From: Oryzias latipes
Lineage: Eukaryota > Chordata > Actinopteri > Beloniformes > Adrianichthyidae
NCBI RefSeq assembly: GCF_002234675.1
Contig: NC_019876.2
Location: 14,382,829-14,446,828, forward strand
DNA: 64,000 nucleotides
Reading direction: 5' to 3'
Of the stretch, positions 45,458-57,369 are shown piece after piece. The position numbers and the translations under genes were made by a program. The notes beneath the pieces are model-generated. The model was not told the origin of the DNA and searched no databases. It saw nothing but the letters and a program-made list of their open reading frames with translations. How positions within the stretch are numbered: position 1 is the first letter of the stretch; the number at the start of each line of letters is the position of its first letter.

Positions 45458-47875
45458 ATGTTGTCCGAGCTTTTACAAGGCACCGATGTTGGAGGTTTCC
45501 TGCTAATTCAAGGTAAAACCAATGTTTATAGAAGTAATATTTATTTGTAAAGAATAATACTTCGCAAGTAAGATCTATATTCATTGACATGACAAACATC
45601 CCTAAACAGATTCATGTAGTTACTCTGGACGACATCTCCTAAAGAGCTTCATTGATGCTGCCTTGAACAGGTCTCTTAAGAGATTACTACTTTTATTACT
45701 CAAAAACATATTTAAATTACAATTTATTTATTCTAATAAAAAAACATTTATTTATCATTTGAACACCAGGGAAGAGGTGGTACACGTGCTTGGATTGGAT
45801 GTGAGCGAAGAAGAACTGAAAGAAGGACTGAAATCATTCGTTTTTCAGAGGTAATTTCTGTAAACATAAATGAGTTGCTTTATCTGTTGATCCAAAGTGA
45901 ACTGTAATTGGGATGAACTCCTTTCAGGCTGCACTTTCACGACGCTTATGCAGATCCTCTTGGGTGGACGGATAACTCGCCTTTCACAGTCCACCAGTTC
46001 AGCTCGTCCAGACTCACAGAGCTGTTAAAACAAACGGCACCATCCAAACCAGCTACATTAGTGATTGATTCTCTTTCATGGGTTTTGAGGCATATTAGTC
46101 CAACTGCTGTCTGCCACACACTGCAACAACTCAAAAAAGGTGATAATAAAGTTTCTTCATCTAATTTCAAGTTTCATACTGAAAACGTAATACAATCTCA
46201 GTGCTTTATTTATACACTTAAAGTTATTTCATTGTGTTCTGTGTATTTTTATTTTGTTTGTTTCTGTGTTTATCATTAGGGGGAGCTGTAAGAACTATTA
46301 TAGGCTTGCTTCATGAAGACATGCATTCAAGGGGCATTGTGGGAAGTGTCTGCCGCTTGGCCACTTCAGTTATTACTGTGGAGCCTGGAACAAAGGGGGA
46401 AGAAGCACTGGCAAAAATAACAAAACGCTCAAAATCGGGGAAGGTTACGCAAGATGTAAGCCACATTAACACTGCACTTAAACACTCTTATGAAAATCAT
46501 GTTTTTGGTGTTTTTAACATGCTCTTGTGGCATTTTTGTGATGGTGGAGGACATATAGAAAGAAAATTAAGCTTAAAATTACTTTTTTTTTTTTTTTAAT
46601 TAAAATCGTTGTTAATCAGGAGCAGATGAAAAAATGCAGTTAGAAAAAGCTTGTAGCTGTGGCACTGCTGCTACAAGCTCCTTGCTCCGCTCCATTCTGA
46701 TGGCTCCACCTGCGGGCAAAAAGATCCATATGCGTCTTTGTTTTCCTCATTTGAGCTGGAATCTGCTTCAAAGCTGTATGGCTGGATAGCTCCAATATTG
46801 CTCACCATTTTCTTTGCACCAGTAATTTTAGGTTGGGGGTTACTCCACAACTCGGAGGCGAATTTCTAGGGAGCTCTTCCTGCTCTGCAGAAACTACATC
46901 ATAGAAAATGACAATTTTTATTTTTTTATTTTGGCTAAAACAGCGTAATTATGATTAAAAGACCACTGGGAACACCTCTGAAATAGATCAAAAGATGGTC
47001 AGAGTGGGTTTTTACATTTTCTTTGCTTTTCTCCACCATGATAGACTTGATTTAATTACTTTTGTTTTTGCATTTGCAGGAGCAGATATTCAGCATCAGA
47101 AAAGATCTGACAGTCACTGTCCTGAGCAAACCTACCAATCCTGGGCACAAACGAAGCACCACAGAAGAACAGGTTTATTAAAGACAAATAATAGTATTAT
47201 TTTTACATGATTACAGTGAGGGTACGAGAATACAACAGAGCTAAAAAGGTTCTTACTTTTGTTTTTAAAAGGTGGATCCAACAGCTAACTTAACATTCAA
47301 TCTTCGACTGACTGATGCAGAGCGTGAAGCCAAGGAGAAGCTTGCACTACCTTTTGTCTTCAGCAAAGAGAAGTATGACCTTTATATATTTTAGATTTTT
47401 TATTATTATTTACATTTAAAATTTATTTATATTTCTAACCCTGACTTGTGTTTTTTAAACACTTTGAGAGGATCATAATTGTATTGTGCATACAAAACAG
47501 GAAATTCGGATTCAAATTCCATATAAAAATTTAATCAAACTTTATTTATAAAAAGCTTAACTTTCTTACGCTTTCTGGATGTTTTTTCTTCATTTTTTTA
47601 GATCCCCAGTTCAATAAATGTTTATAAAGTGACTTTTTAAGAACGTTCTTGTTTAGGGGCTTGTTTGTTGAGGCACTTATCGTGCCTAATCTGGCAAATC
47701 TTATGGAGATGTTTGGGTACTAATATTTGAAATATTTTTTTAAAATCATTTTGTACTTTTGTGCAGGAAAACCGCTCTGCTTCACTCCGGCCCAGGGTCC
47801 GGAAAAATTCTGTATGAGCCTGATGCAAGCGACGACTACGACCAGGAGGATCCTGATGACGATCTTGATGTTTGA
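45458..47875 (+). CDS. elp5: Elongator complex protein 5
   Basis: Coding exons: 45458-45512, 45610-45670, 45770-45850, 45928-46139, 46280-46455, 47080-47172, 47272-47372, 47767-47875, giving 295 residues with all phases closed. The start MLSELLQGTDVGGFLLIQDS, the central TLVIDSLSWVLRH stretch (RecA-like fold core) and the acidic tail (DASDDYDQEDPDDDLDV) match vertebrate ELP5. ELP5 joins ELP4 and ELP6 in the RecA-like hexamer of Elongator, needed for cm5U-type modification of tRNA wobble uridine. Like other metazoan ELP5 it lacks a Walker A motif. The ATG has a good context (CACCATG). The AATAAA at 47884-47889 starts 9 bases after the stop, so the 3' UTR is extremely short. Intron 5 holds a family A repeat. 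Confidence 0.95.
46479..47014 (-). repeat. TIR repeat family A, near full copy in ELP5 intron 5
   Basis: Runs from TAAACACTCTTATGAAAATC to GGTCAGAGTGGGTTTTTA, with all internal blocks of the family. It accounts for nearly all of the intron. Confidence 0.75.
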
Positions 47876-47883
47876 GTTCAAAG

Positions 47884-47889
47884 AATAAA
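47884..47889 (+). terminator. ELP5 poly(A) signal
   Basis: AATAAA nine bases after the ELP5 stop codon. Confidence 0.6.
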
Positions 47890-47899
47890 ACCCAAAGAT

Positions 47900-48700
47900 A
47901 TCAGTCTTTTATGTTGTTAATGCTTAGTACGATTAGGAATGAGTGGATTGATATTCTATGAAAAGTATTTCAAATACTTCGATTGGGTTTTTTATTACTT
48001 ATTTGTTAAACGCGAGTCAACTCTTAAAGCACCCAACAAATTAAGTCATCTTAAAATGACAAAAAAGAAAATATTTTTTGAAGAAAAAAAATCTTCTTTA
48101 AAAAATGTTTTTTAATTAATAAGTTTGATAATTAATTTATTTGTTTCAGGCTATTCATATATTTAATGTTCTCAGCCAATTAAGTCATCTTCATCCAAAA
48201 ATACATTGTTTTAGGAAAAAATATGTTTTAATTGTTTATTTTTTGTTAGGTTTTATTGTTTTAATTTCTGTAAATCTGGTCTTATCTTAAAGCTCCCAGC
48301 AAATCAAGCCATGTAACATAGCAGAACACAAAATATTTTGGGAAATATTTGTTTTAATTCATTTTGCAATGTTTTTTATCTAAATTCATTATTGATGAAT
48401 TTTATTATAAAAAAATAATTTTAACTTATCTTGTAGTTCACAATTTTTATAGAAATATATGAAAAAGCTGCATTTGCCAAAAACGTATTTGACAGTTTTA
48501 GTTCGACTATATTATATTCACATAAACCTTTGTATTAAATATATTTCTGAACAAGTCTCAAATGGCTATTCTTTGAAGGTGCAGCAACCTGTCTTAAATG
48601 CTCCTTTCCGGGTAAGGGTTAGTTAAGGCGACAGAGAACAAACTAGAAGCTGTGACAGTTTTTTTTCTAACACTGTGGGAGCATGCACGTGCTCGTACAC
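47900..48700. other. ELP5-CTDNEP1 spacer
   Basis: AT-rich with three loose repeats of an AATTAAGTCATCTT-type phrase (48030-48060, 48170-48200, 48290-48320). No gene. Confidence 0.4.
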
Positions 48701-48755
48701 GCCTGTTTGTGTTTTTTCCACGTGGACGTGCCTGCGCGCGACCAACTAGACCGTT

Positions 48756-48790
48756 GCGGAAGTGACGGCAAGGCGGCGATGGCGGCTCGC
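48756..48790 (+). promoter_or_regulatory. CTDNEP1 core promoter elements
   Basis: GCGGAAGTGACG (48756-48767) is a composite ETS and CRE-like site. AAGGCGGCGATGGCGGC, ending near 48787, resembles a YY1 initiator element. No TATA box. Transcription probably starts nearby. Confidence 0.5.
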
Positions 48791-49155
48791 AGATTCATTC
48801 CGGATTTCAACTGGACTACAAACTGATTCTAGCCAGACTGGTCGGACTTTACGGAACTTTTGCACAGTCGTCCCTCCTCTGGTGCCGGCCAGGTCGAAGT
48901 CACATTGAGCCGGTGCCTGTCAACGAACGTCCGCACAGTTTTTTGGGGGTATTTTTGTCCAGGGTTCAAGGTGGTCACCCTGTCGAGCTAGCTGTAGCCT
49001 TGTAGCTATCAAGCTAGCGGCGGTTAGTGTACAGCTTTGAGAGGCTACTCTGTCAAGAAGCTACGTGCTAAAGGTCCATGCAGCGGCTTTTACTTTCTCC
49101 CCCTCCAAGTTGGCCTGTTTACGTTACAATGCGAGTGCCATTCGGTCCGTGCTAA
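48779..49155 (+). other. CTDNEP1 long 5' leader with two upstream ORFs
   Basis: uORF1 at 48779-48826 starts in the GATGGCGGC motif and encodes 15 residues (MAARRFIPDFNWTTN). uORF2 at 49078-49155 encodes 25 residues. Both end before the main ATG at 49380. uORF1 is in the transcript only if initiation is upstream of 48779. Confidence 0.4.
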
Positions 49156-49221
49156 ACGAGCCACAACCGTGCAGAGCGAGGAACTCAGTCACACACGTTT
49201 GCTTCGGCCTCTTCCTGATTG

Positions 49222-49247
49222 ATATATATATATATATATATATATAT
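49222..49247. repeat. (AT)n microsatellite in the CTDNEP1 5' leader
   Basis: Thirteen AT units about 130 bases before the main start codon, in the inferred untranslated exon. Confidence 0.9.
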
Positions 49248-49379
49248 TGAAGTAGCTGGTTTGGCGGCTGTCGCTAAAGAGAAACGCAGCTAGTTAGTCC
49301 CTTCTGTGCACAGATAACACGTTTTCTTTTTAATCAACTGGAAATTGACCCGCCGTGGGGTCTTTGCGTGCTCATCAAC

Positions 49380-52300
49380 ATGCTGAAGACCCGGCAGTGT
49401 CTTCTCGGCATCCGCACTTTCCTCAGTGTTACGTCCAGAATATGGGGCTTCTTCATGTACATCCTCAGGAAGCACCTACGAACGGTAAGAGACTGACAAA
49501 GTGACGTTTATTTGCCTCAAAGACTTTTAGCGCTTAATACAGGCTCCCTCCTGTTCAAATCAAAACGTTCTTTATTTAAAAAGCCCTTTTCATACTGTAA
49601 TACAATGTCAGTGCTATTGTAAAGGTGATACTTTACGAGGTCGAGTCTTAAATGGTTAAGTGTTTGCAACTGCAAGTCCATCAAAATTAAGACATAAACA
49701 AAAACCAGTGTTGATTCCTTATAAATATTCAGCCTTTTTGAAAAAATAAGCAACTACCTTTGAGTTTACTAAGTAAGCATTTAAACTACAAAATACAATG
49801 TTATTTTTAAATAATTAATAAAACCTTAGTTAGGAAGCATTATATTAGATCAGAAGTGTAGATTATTTTTTATCCCTTAGTTTACAACCGCCCTTAGTCT
49901 TTATGGACTTTTTTTTATAGATCTAAAGACCCACTCCTATGAGAATTGTGCTTTTGACCTGTTCTTGTGGCATTTTTCACATGGAGGACATGTATAAAAT
50001 AAATTAAGCTTAAAAATTCCGGGTATTTCTTTATTCAAATGGTGAATCAGGAGCTGATTAGCCACAATTTCACTGCTTTGCTCTGTTCTGATGTATCCAC
50101 TTGTAGACGTATATAGATTGTACGTCTCTGTTTTCGTTGTCTGAGCAGGTATCCGGCTCAAAACCGTACACTGGGTAGTTCTGATATCATTTTTGTTCCA
50201 TCGCTCAATGCTAGGTAGCGGTTGTGATGGGCTGTAAGCTAGCGGGAGAGCGTGTAAACAAATGGATGACGGGAAGTAGGAGCGGGCTTAGCGCACACCA
50301 ACACTTCCCCTCACAACTCGGTGGTGAATTTCTAATGAACTACTGCCGCTCTGCACACTGTCTTTATTTGGGCTAAAATCAGCACAGTCATAATTAAAAG
50401 ACCCCTGGGAAGACTTTTACAGTAGATCAAAAGATGACCGGTTAACTGAAGCCCAGAAACATCCGTCTAAGTTCTATCATAAACATAACAACTAGTATGA
50501 CAAACTAGAAGTATTTAGGGGAAATGTATTTGTGGTGAAAACGGAGTGAATGTCTGCTTTAAGCTGCCTTTAAAGCAAACAAAGCCTGGAGGTGTGTCTC
50601 GTGTGTCGTAATCAAGTCGCTGTTGTAGGTTTGTCTGCAGTTTGTGTGGCAGTTTTGTCAACTGGCTATGTGAGTTTTGTAGTGGAGTCCATGCTATGGA
50701 TGGAGTGAGAGGATTACGTCAGCACACGGACACCACTGTTCTGTGTCACTCGTTTGGCTTTGTTGTTTAGGATCTCTAATCATTTTATTTGGTCTACCAA
50801 AAGCATGAAAATGACTCACGTATAGGACTTCTTTTTCAAATCAAATGATCTTTTTTTAAACTTCTAATTAAAACCCCCAGACTTCCTCTGACACTGATCC
50901 CAATCAGCACTTAATGAATGAGAAGACAATTGTTGATGAATGTCACCGACTCTGCTGTTATAAAAGGGTCTTGTTCATTTCCCTCGCCAGATTAAAATTT
51001 AAATAATTCATTGATTAATTCAAGAATAGACGGGCCTGTACTGATTATGCATCTAATACTTTATTTTTTAAAAATACTATGAAGTTTGGTACGACAGAAT
51101 ATTAGCATCAGCATAAAAATAAATACATTTATGAGAATAAAGTTATTAAAATATGAGGAAAATGTGTGCATTTACGAGAATAAAGTCCTTAAATTGAGCC
51201 TTAAAAAAGTATTATTTTATGAGAATAAAGTCATACATTTATGCGGCAAAAGGCTGTTTACTAATAATAATAACAAAAAAGAACCAATGAGGTGTTTCAG
51301 TATGAGAGACTTGGAGCGCATTGTGCGCAGTTACTTCAGCATTGCTATTTATAATAAGGAAGCACTGAGACTTTTACTGAGTCAACGTTGTTTTATTATA
51401 AGGACATTTGAAAAAATCTGCAGGACACTGGACCTCTTCAGATGATTTTGACCCACAAGGAGTGGAATTCCGGCGGGAAAGACGTCCAAATGCATTATGG
51501 CACATGGATGCCTGTAATAAAAAAACCTGCCGGTAAATGGCTGCACTGGCGGGTTCACTTAATGTGAACAGACGCTTACACAACCAACTTTATTAAAAGA
51601 AAATTACGACTTATTTATCATACTTTATTTGCGTAAATTAATTTATTTTGTTTCTGTCATGGTGACCCTAATACTCCATCGCAGTTTGGCACAACGGCAA
51701 GAACGTTTAGTTTGTTAAAACGATCATGAATGATGGAAAATTGTTATTTATTGATACTAGCGGGTTAAATGGATAAAAGAAAAGGCTGTTGAATGCAGAT
51801 CCATTTCCATAAATGTGTTATCTCTGCTTCAGATACATAAAGCAGGTAACCTCCACTTTACCCGTCTTTATGCTGCAGGAATGTATTTCCTGTTTTAGTC
51901 TCAGGGGTGCCCAGCAGCTGCAGCCACTGCAAGCTTCCCCAAGCTCGCCGTGGCTGGCAGCAGCGAGTAAAAGGGAGGGGGCACCACCACGGGGAGGCCC
52001 CGTCCCATGGAAAAGGTCCCAAGCAGTTCAGTCAAAGTCACCCTTGCAAGTCTTCCTGTCTGTGAGTGCCCCGCTGACACCCACTGACAGCTGGAGGGGG
52101 GGTAAAAATAGCCCCTGTGAGGGAAAAGTGCAGAGCCCCTGAGCAGGAGCAGCACTTGGAAGGCTCCTCACTGTAGTTGGAGCCGGAATTAAACCAACGT
52201 TCACTCTTGGATGATGTTTCTTCTCATTTATGACCTACTTTCTCTTATTTACAGCTGTAAATAAAAAATAAGGGCTGTAAAAGCGAATCAAGTTCCACTG

Positions 52301-55300
52301 CTCTAAATTCAGAATGAGCATCCGTGGGCTTCCACTACTAATCTTTTCAAAATAAAAGCAACAATAATAGTAATGCATTTTTTTAAGAAGTTTATGGTGG
52401 AAACCACCAGACGGCATCTTCCAAGCAAACATTGATGCACATATTTAAATGTGGGATACATTTTTTTACCCAAATGACCTCATTGTTTTTTATATTTTCA
52501 CATTCAATCTTGTATTTTGTATTTACATTTTCAGATAATCCAGTATCAGACGGTGCGATACGACACTTTGCCCCTGTCCCCCATCTCCAGAAACAGACTA
52601 AGTGAGTACGCCAGGGTTTTTTTCTCATGTGGAACAGCTTTTGACGCCGTCGGAGGACGAAGCTTCTTGTGTCTCCGTTTTGTTTGCTTCTTTCACAACA
52701 CACATGCTGACGCCCGCAGCTTTGCAGTGATGAACCGAATCAACAAGAAGGAACTGCCGGTGGTGCTACAGAAAGAGCCTTTTTCGCAGACAAAGCTGCT
52801 CAGAAACACTCACCACTTCCTTCACCACAAAGTTCAAGCCCAGCCGTTTTCACACAATTTATTTTCTCCTCATGAGGGACCCCCCCCCAGATAATTTACA
52901 CCTTGACCTGTTAAAACTACCAGCTAAAAACAAACTTCAGTTCACGTCTGTGCTTTCTCAGCCGATCAAGCGCCTGAACGGATGTTTGTCATCCGTTAAA
53001 TGAAGGTTTGGGTTGTCTGGTCAAAAGCAAAGATCGCTCAGAATCTGTTCCTGCGTCATTTCAGCTGAAAATATTGAGTGACAAGAGAAAGAAAAGATTA
53101 TATTCACTTGATGGGAGATGTTGATCTTTAGCCTTGCAGTGTTTCCCAAGATACTTCAGTCCATTTGTAAACAAAAACGAGACCAAATTGTAGCAATTGA
53201 TGTTTATAAGTTGCTATGGAAACCTTCAAGGGTTGAAGAAAAACACAAATGAAAATTGTGTTTTTAACATGTTCTTGTGGCATTTTTTTCTTGTGATGGA
53301 GGACATGTCTAAAGAAATTAAGCTAAAGATTGCAAATCTGTACGCCAGTGGGAGAGCATGTAAACAGAAAGCTCTCAGATCCACGTACGTATCAGTTTTC
53401 CTCGTCTCAGCGGGCATCTGGCTCAAAATCGTACGTCTGGACATCTCCAACACTGCTCGCCATTTTTGTTGCACCGCTAATAGGTCTTTTGTTTTGATTT
53501 TTTTTTTTGGGGGGGAGGGGTATAAATGGCAGGAAAGCACTCCATCCTAATTGTCCCGCCCACAACTCAGAGGTGAATTTCTAATGAACTCCTCCCGCTC
53601 TGCAGAAACTACATCTTTGAAAAGGACTAGTTCTTTTCGGTTTGTGTGGCCGAAACAATAGAATCATAATATTGGAAAAAAAAAAAAGAACAGAAAACAG
53701 ATCAAAAGAGGATTGAAGTGGGCCTTTAAAATATGTTAGTATGTGGGTGGAGATGCTGGCCTTCCATTACCATGTGTGTGTGAATGAACTTCTGTCAGTA
53801 GACCTCAGGCATCGCTGACTCTTGACCTGCTTCATTTGCTTCTTTGACGCCTAACTAGAGCTGAAGAGCCGAACCCGAGCGAATGACCACGGCCTTCACT
53901 CACAGCCCCATTAGTTCTGCTGACAGCGTCCGTACAACATCCGGGTGTCACACCAGTCTAATTCCTTTTTCTGCATGTGCGTTCTGTTCTTAAATTCAGC
54001 TTTCGTTGAGTGTATCCACTTTGTCTCTTAAACCAGATGCAGTAAAAAGGAAGATTCTGGTTCTGGACTTGGACGAGACGCTGATCCATTCTCACCACGA
54101 TGGGGTTCTGAGGCCTACAGTGAGGCCCGGCACGCCTCCAGACTTTATCCTCAAAGTACGGACACTCCCACATGAACTCACCTGCTTTTGTTTCTTTGCT
54201 TTCTGTCGATGATCTGACCTCTTTTGTTTGCTCTTCCTCTCAGGTTGTCATCGACAAACATCCAGTCAGATTCTTTGTACATAAAAGGCCGCACGTGGAC
54301 TTCTTTTTAGAAGTGGTATGTCTAGTCCTGCCTGAGTTGTGTTAGACAGGAAGAATAGCTGGAAACGGCTGCCGATTGTGTCCACAGGTGAGCCAGTGGT
54401 ACGAGCTGGTGGTTTTCACAGCCAGTATGGAGATCTACGGTTCAGCCGTGGCCGACAAGCTGGACAACAACAGGAACATCCTAAAACGCAGATACTACAG
54501 ACAGGTGGGGCTTTAAACCCTCAACCCCAGTCAGCTTTTTATTCCCACCGACGTTGACTCTTTGTGCGATTTCTTTTCTTCTGACAGCACTGTACGCTGG
54601 ACTTAGGTAGTTATATTAAAGATCTGTCTGTAGTACACGATGACCTGTCTAGTATTGTAATCCTGGACAACTCGCCTGGTGCTTATCGAAGCCATCCAGG
54701 TAAGGACAAAGCTTTATTTTGTTTTCTAAAGAAAATGTAAACCACATGGAACAAAATTCATGTATAAAAAAAGAAAAGAAAAACAATAAAAAATCTGTTT
54801 TGACTCATTTTAGACAAACACACCTGTTGTATTATTAGCCACACCTGAACTCAAATCCCATGAGCAACAAAACATCGACTTTCAGCTGAATTGAGGAAGC
54901 AGCAGCGCATAAAGAACTTTAGACAAATGAATACAAAAACAGAAAAAGGAAGATAAATCCTATTCTCTGTCCTTTTTACACAATGTAATTTGATTGATCT
55001 GTTTCCATTTATTACGCTTATTTAAGATTTATAACTTTTTTGTTTTTATTAACGGAAAAACATTTTACTGCTGAAAACATTAGACTATCTGCTTTAAAAT
55101 GCAGCATTTCACCTATTTATCTTAATATTTTTGTCATAATTTCACCTCTGAATAATAAATTGTTCCCTCGTTTGTGGCAGGAGTTGGATATTTTAAAAAA
55201 AAACCTGCGGTAGAGGAAATCTGTGAAAGATTAGAAATGTTTTAGGGCTCCTCACTGCACACTTTACACACTTTTCTCGTGAATATTTTCACCCTTTTCT

Positions 55301-57208
55301 GACTTGTTTAACTTCTCAAAGTTCAACTGCTCATAGAAAATCAAGGCCATTATTATAGAATTAAAAAAAACTAGATTTGTGTAGATTTGGCAAAATGAAC
55401 ACATTTGGTACCAGAAACAAAGTACAAAGGAAGTTGTTTGATAGACGAGATCTACAGCCAATCAGGACGCAGAACACAATGTGCTGTAAAAAATAAAAAT
55501 GAACAAGCCAAATTACACACAAAAAACCTTAGAATGGCGAGACTGCAAAAGGTGAACTGGGATATAGCGAGGGAACATTGCAGTTTATTTCTTTGAAGAT
55601 CAGTTACTTCTTTGTTTTTATGATGAAATGTACTTAGGTTTTTAGTGCATTTATGCAATATTGTTCAATCTAACTATTCATGAAGGTAAAATGAATAAAT
55701 GAGGGGTTGGATTGAGAAAGACCGAGGGATAAAAAAAAAGACCAGCAAAGATCTAGCATGAATTATTTATTGTTGCTGTCCAATTCATTATAAAATAGAA
55801 AGAATCATGCTGATGTCAAAAGTCAAAAACCTCACCGATATGAAAATGAAGACCTTTAAGTTTCCTCTTCAGGAGTTTCAGGTTTTTAAATCCCTCCGTT
55901 GTGGCTGCTTGATGAGATTTACTGGAGCTTTTTGTCCTCTGGATAATCAAAACCTTTATTTCAAAACAGTAACCTGTGTTTACAGACGCTTGTCTATTGT
56001 TTCAATGAGTTTATTCATCTGAAACATGTAAATGTGGCAAATATTCATACAAATAAACTAAACGACAAACGTATTTCCACATTACACACACAGCCACATA
56101 CATGGTGATAATTTTCACAAAAAAAAAACAAAATACAGATTTTTTTTTTTTAAGGAACATATCTTAATTCCTGTAAGAATGAAGTATAGCAAAAATACTA
56201 ACTAATAAACTATTGATGTTCTGTTTTGTCAGTAATCTACACAAAATCAATGGAGCTTTATGATGAAACAGATGAACTTTAGAAGCCAGGAGTGGATTTA
56301 AAGGCAATGCTTCTCACCACAAGCAGTGATTCCTTTCTTCTCTTCTCTCTTTCAGACAATGCAATTCCCATCAAGTCCTGGTTTAGTGACCCTAGTGACA
56401 CAGCGCTTCTTAATTTGCTGCCTATGCTGGATGCACTAAGGTAACGGGACTGGGAGCTTGTTTACAAAGCAAACACTCCATGTTTACTGACTTTAAAGGC
56501 TTTATTACACTTATTAAACCGTTTCAGTTTCACAGATAAAGTGTGATTGGAGTTATTACTATTTATACAGTATTTATTTGTATAAATACTGTATAATATC
56601 CCTTTTAGGGTTTTTTGTTGTTTTGCAAAAGGAATCCAAATATTTGTTGACTGTCTGAAAATAAAAAATTCAATCCTTTTTTCACAGTTTTCTCTTAATG
56701 AAAGTGAAATATATTCTCCTTAAAGTCCAACTCCGATCCTCTTTTTCCTCCATTTTCTAAGCGTCCTCAGTGGTCTTTTGATTAAGATTCCGCTGTTTTT
56801 AGACAAAATTTAAAATAAAAGTGGACATAATTCACCTCTGAGTTGTAGGCAGAGTAAGCCCGCCCCCACTTCCCGTCATTCATTTGCATGTACGCTCTCC
56901 TGCTAACTCACAGGAGCGTTTTTTTCTTGATCTTTTTTAAATGGCATGTTTTCCTCTGCCTCTGATATACGACTCACTCAAATGCAACTTTAAGCTTAAT
57001 TTTCCTTCTATATGTCCTCCATCATCAGAAAATGCTACAAGAAGATGTTAAAAACCCCATTTTGTCATCCGAGTGGGTCTTTTAAGGAATTTATGAGCTT
57101 TTGTTTTGCCGTCTGAAGAGCCAGACTTGTCTTGTTCTCGGCCTCAGGTTCACCGCTGACGTCCGCTCCGTCCTCAGTCGAAACCTCCATCAGCACCGGC
57201 TTTGGTGA
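49380..57208 (+). CDS. ctdnep1: CTD nuclear envelope phosphatase 1 (dullard)
   Basis: Coding exons: 49380-49484, 52535-52601, 54037-54155, 54244-54315, 54388-54504, 54588-54699, 56356-56440, 57148-57208, giving 245 residues, against 244 in human. The N-terminal hydrophobic helix (about residues 8-30) anchors the enzyme in the ER/nuclear envelope. The HAD catalytic motif LDLDETL is at residues 67-73, with D68 the nucleophile and D70 the acid/base. [11 protein letters not shown] and [10 protein letters not shown] are the later HAD motifs. The enzyme acts with CNEP1R1 to dephosphorylate lipin and restrain membrane synthesis; it also dampens BMP signalling. The end [20 protein letters not shown] is the conserved C-terminus. 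Introns 1, 2 and 7 each carry a family A repeat. Poly(A) signals lie at 57364 and 58228. Confidence 0.96.
49922..50435 (-). repeat. TIR repeat family A in CTDNEP1 intron 1
   Basis: Left end CTAAAGACCCACTCC at 49923. Full block order to GATCAAAAGATGACC near 50435. The last terminal bases are lost. Confidence 0.75.
51060..51600 (+). mobile_element. Relic of a DNA transposon with ACGAGAATAAAGTC subrepeats and an HTH-like ORF remnant
   Basis: Three or more units of the form TTTACGAGAATAAAGTC occur at 51120-51240. They are followed by an open stretch encoding [12 protein letters not shown] ... [20 protein letters not shown], which reads like the N-terminal helix-turn-helix of integrase-type fish transposases. 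Stops follow at once. The superfamily call is tentative. Confidence 0.35.
51890..52190. promoter_or_regulatory. Candidate enhancer in CTDNEP1 intron 1
   Basis: A GC-rich, non-repetitive island in AT-rich intron. An E-box CAGCTG (52088-52093) lies about 10 bases from a MEF2-type site (TAAAAATAGC near 52103-52112). This pairing is typical of muscle enhancers. No frame is supported despite open ORFs. Confidence 0.3.
53236..53729 (-). repeat. TIR repeat family A in CTDNEP1 intron 2
   Basis: From AAATTGTGTTTTTAACATG to GAAGTGGGCCTTTAA at 53729. The middle blocks are present, with a short G-rich run at 53509. Confidence 0.75.
54700..56355. other. CTDNEP1 intron 6, no extra gene
   Basis: 1.66-kb AT-rich intron. 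No element ends or exons were recognised. Confidence 0.4.
56720..57085 (+). repeat. TIR repeat family A with both terminal inverted repeats, CTDNEP1 intron 7
   Basis: Starts TTAAAGTCCAACTCCGAT and ends ATCCGAGTGGGTCTTTTAA, an inverted pair of about 18 bases. It is 366 bases long with an internal deletion relative to longer copies. The right end lies 62 bases before the last coding exon. Confidence 0.8.
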
Positions 57209-57363
57209 TTGGCTGAACCGAGGGGAACCGGTCGTGTTGACCAGCGTCTTCCTCTCTGCTGGCCTCCAACCTGCCCTCCATCCCCGCCCAGGCCTCCCGC
57301 CCGTCCTCTCTGAGCCTCTCAGAAGGGACATTCACTCGGAACGAACAATAACGGGATCACAGA

Positions 57364-57369
57364 AATAAA
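57364..57369 (+). terminator. Proximal CTDNEP1 poly(A) signal
   Basis: AATAAA about 155 bases after the stop. A second one is at 58228-58233. Confidence 0.45.
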
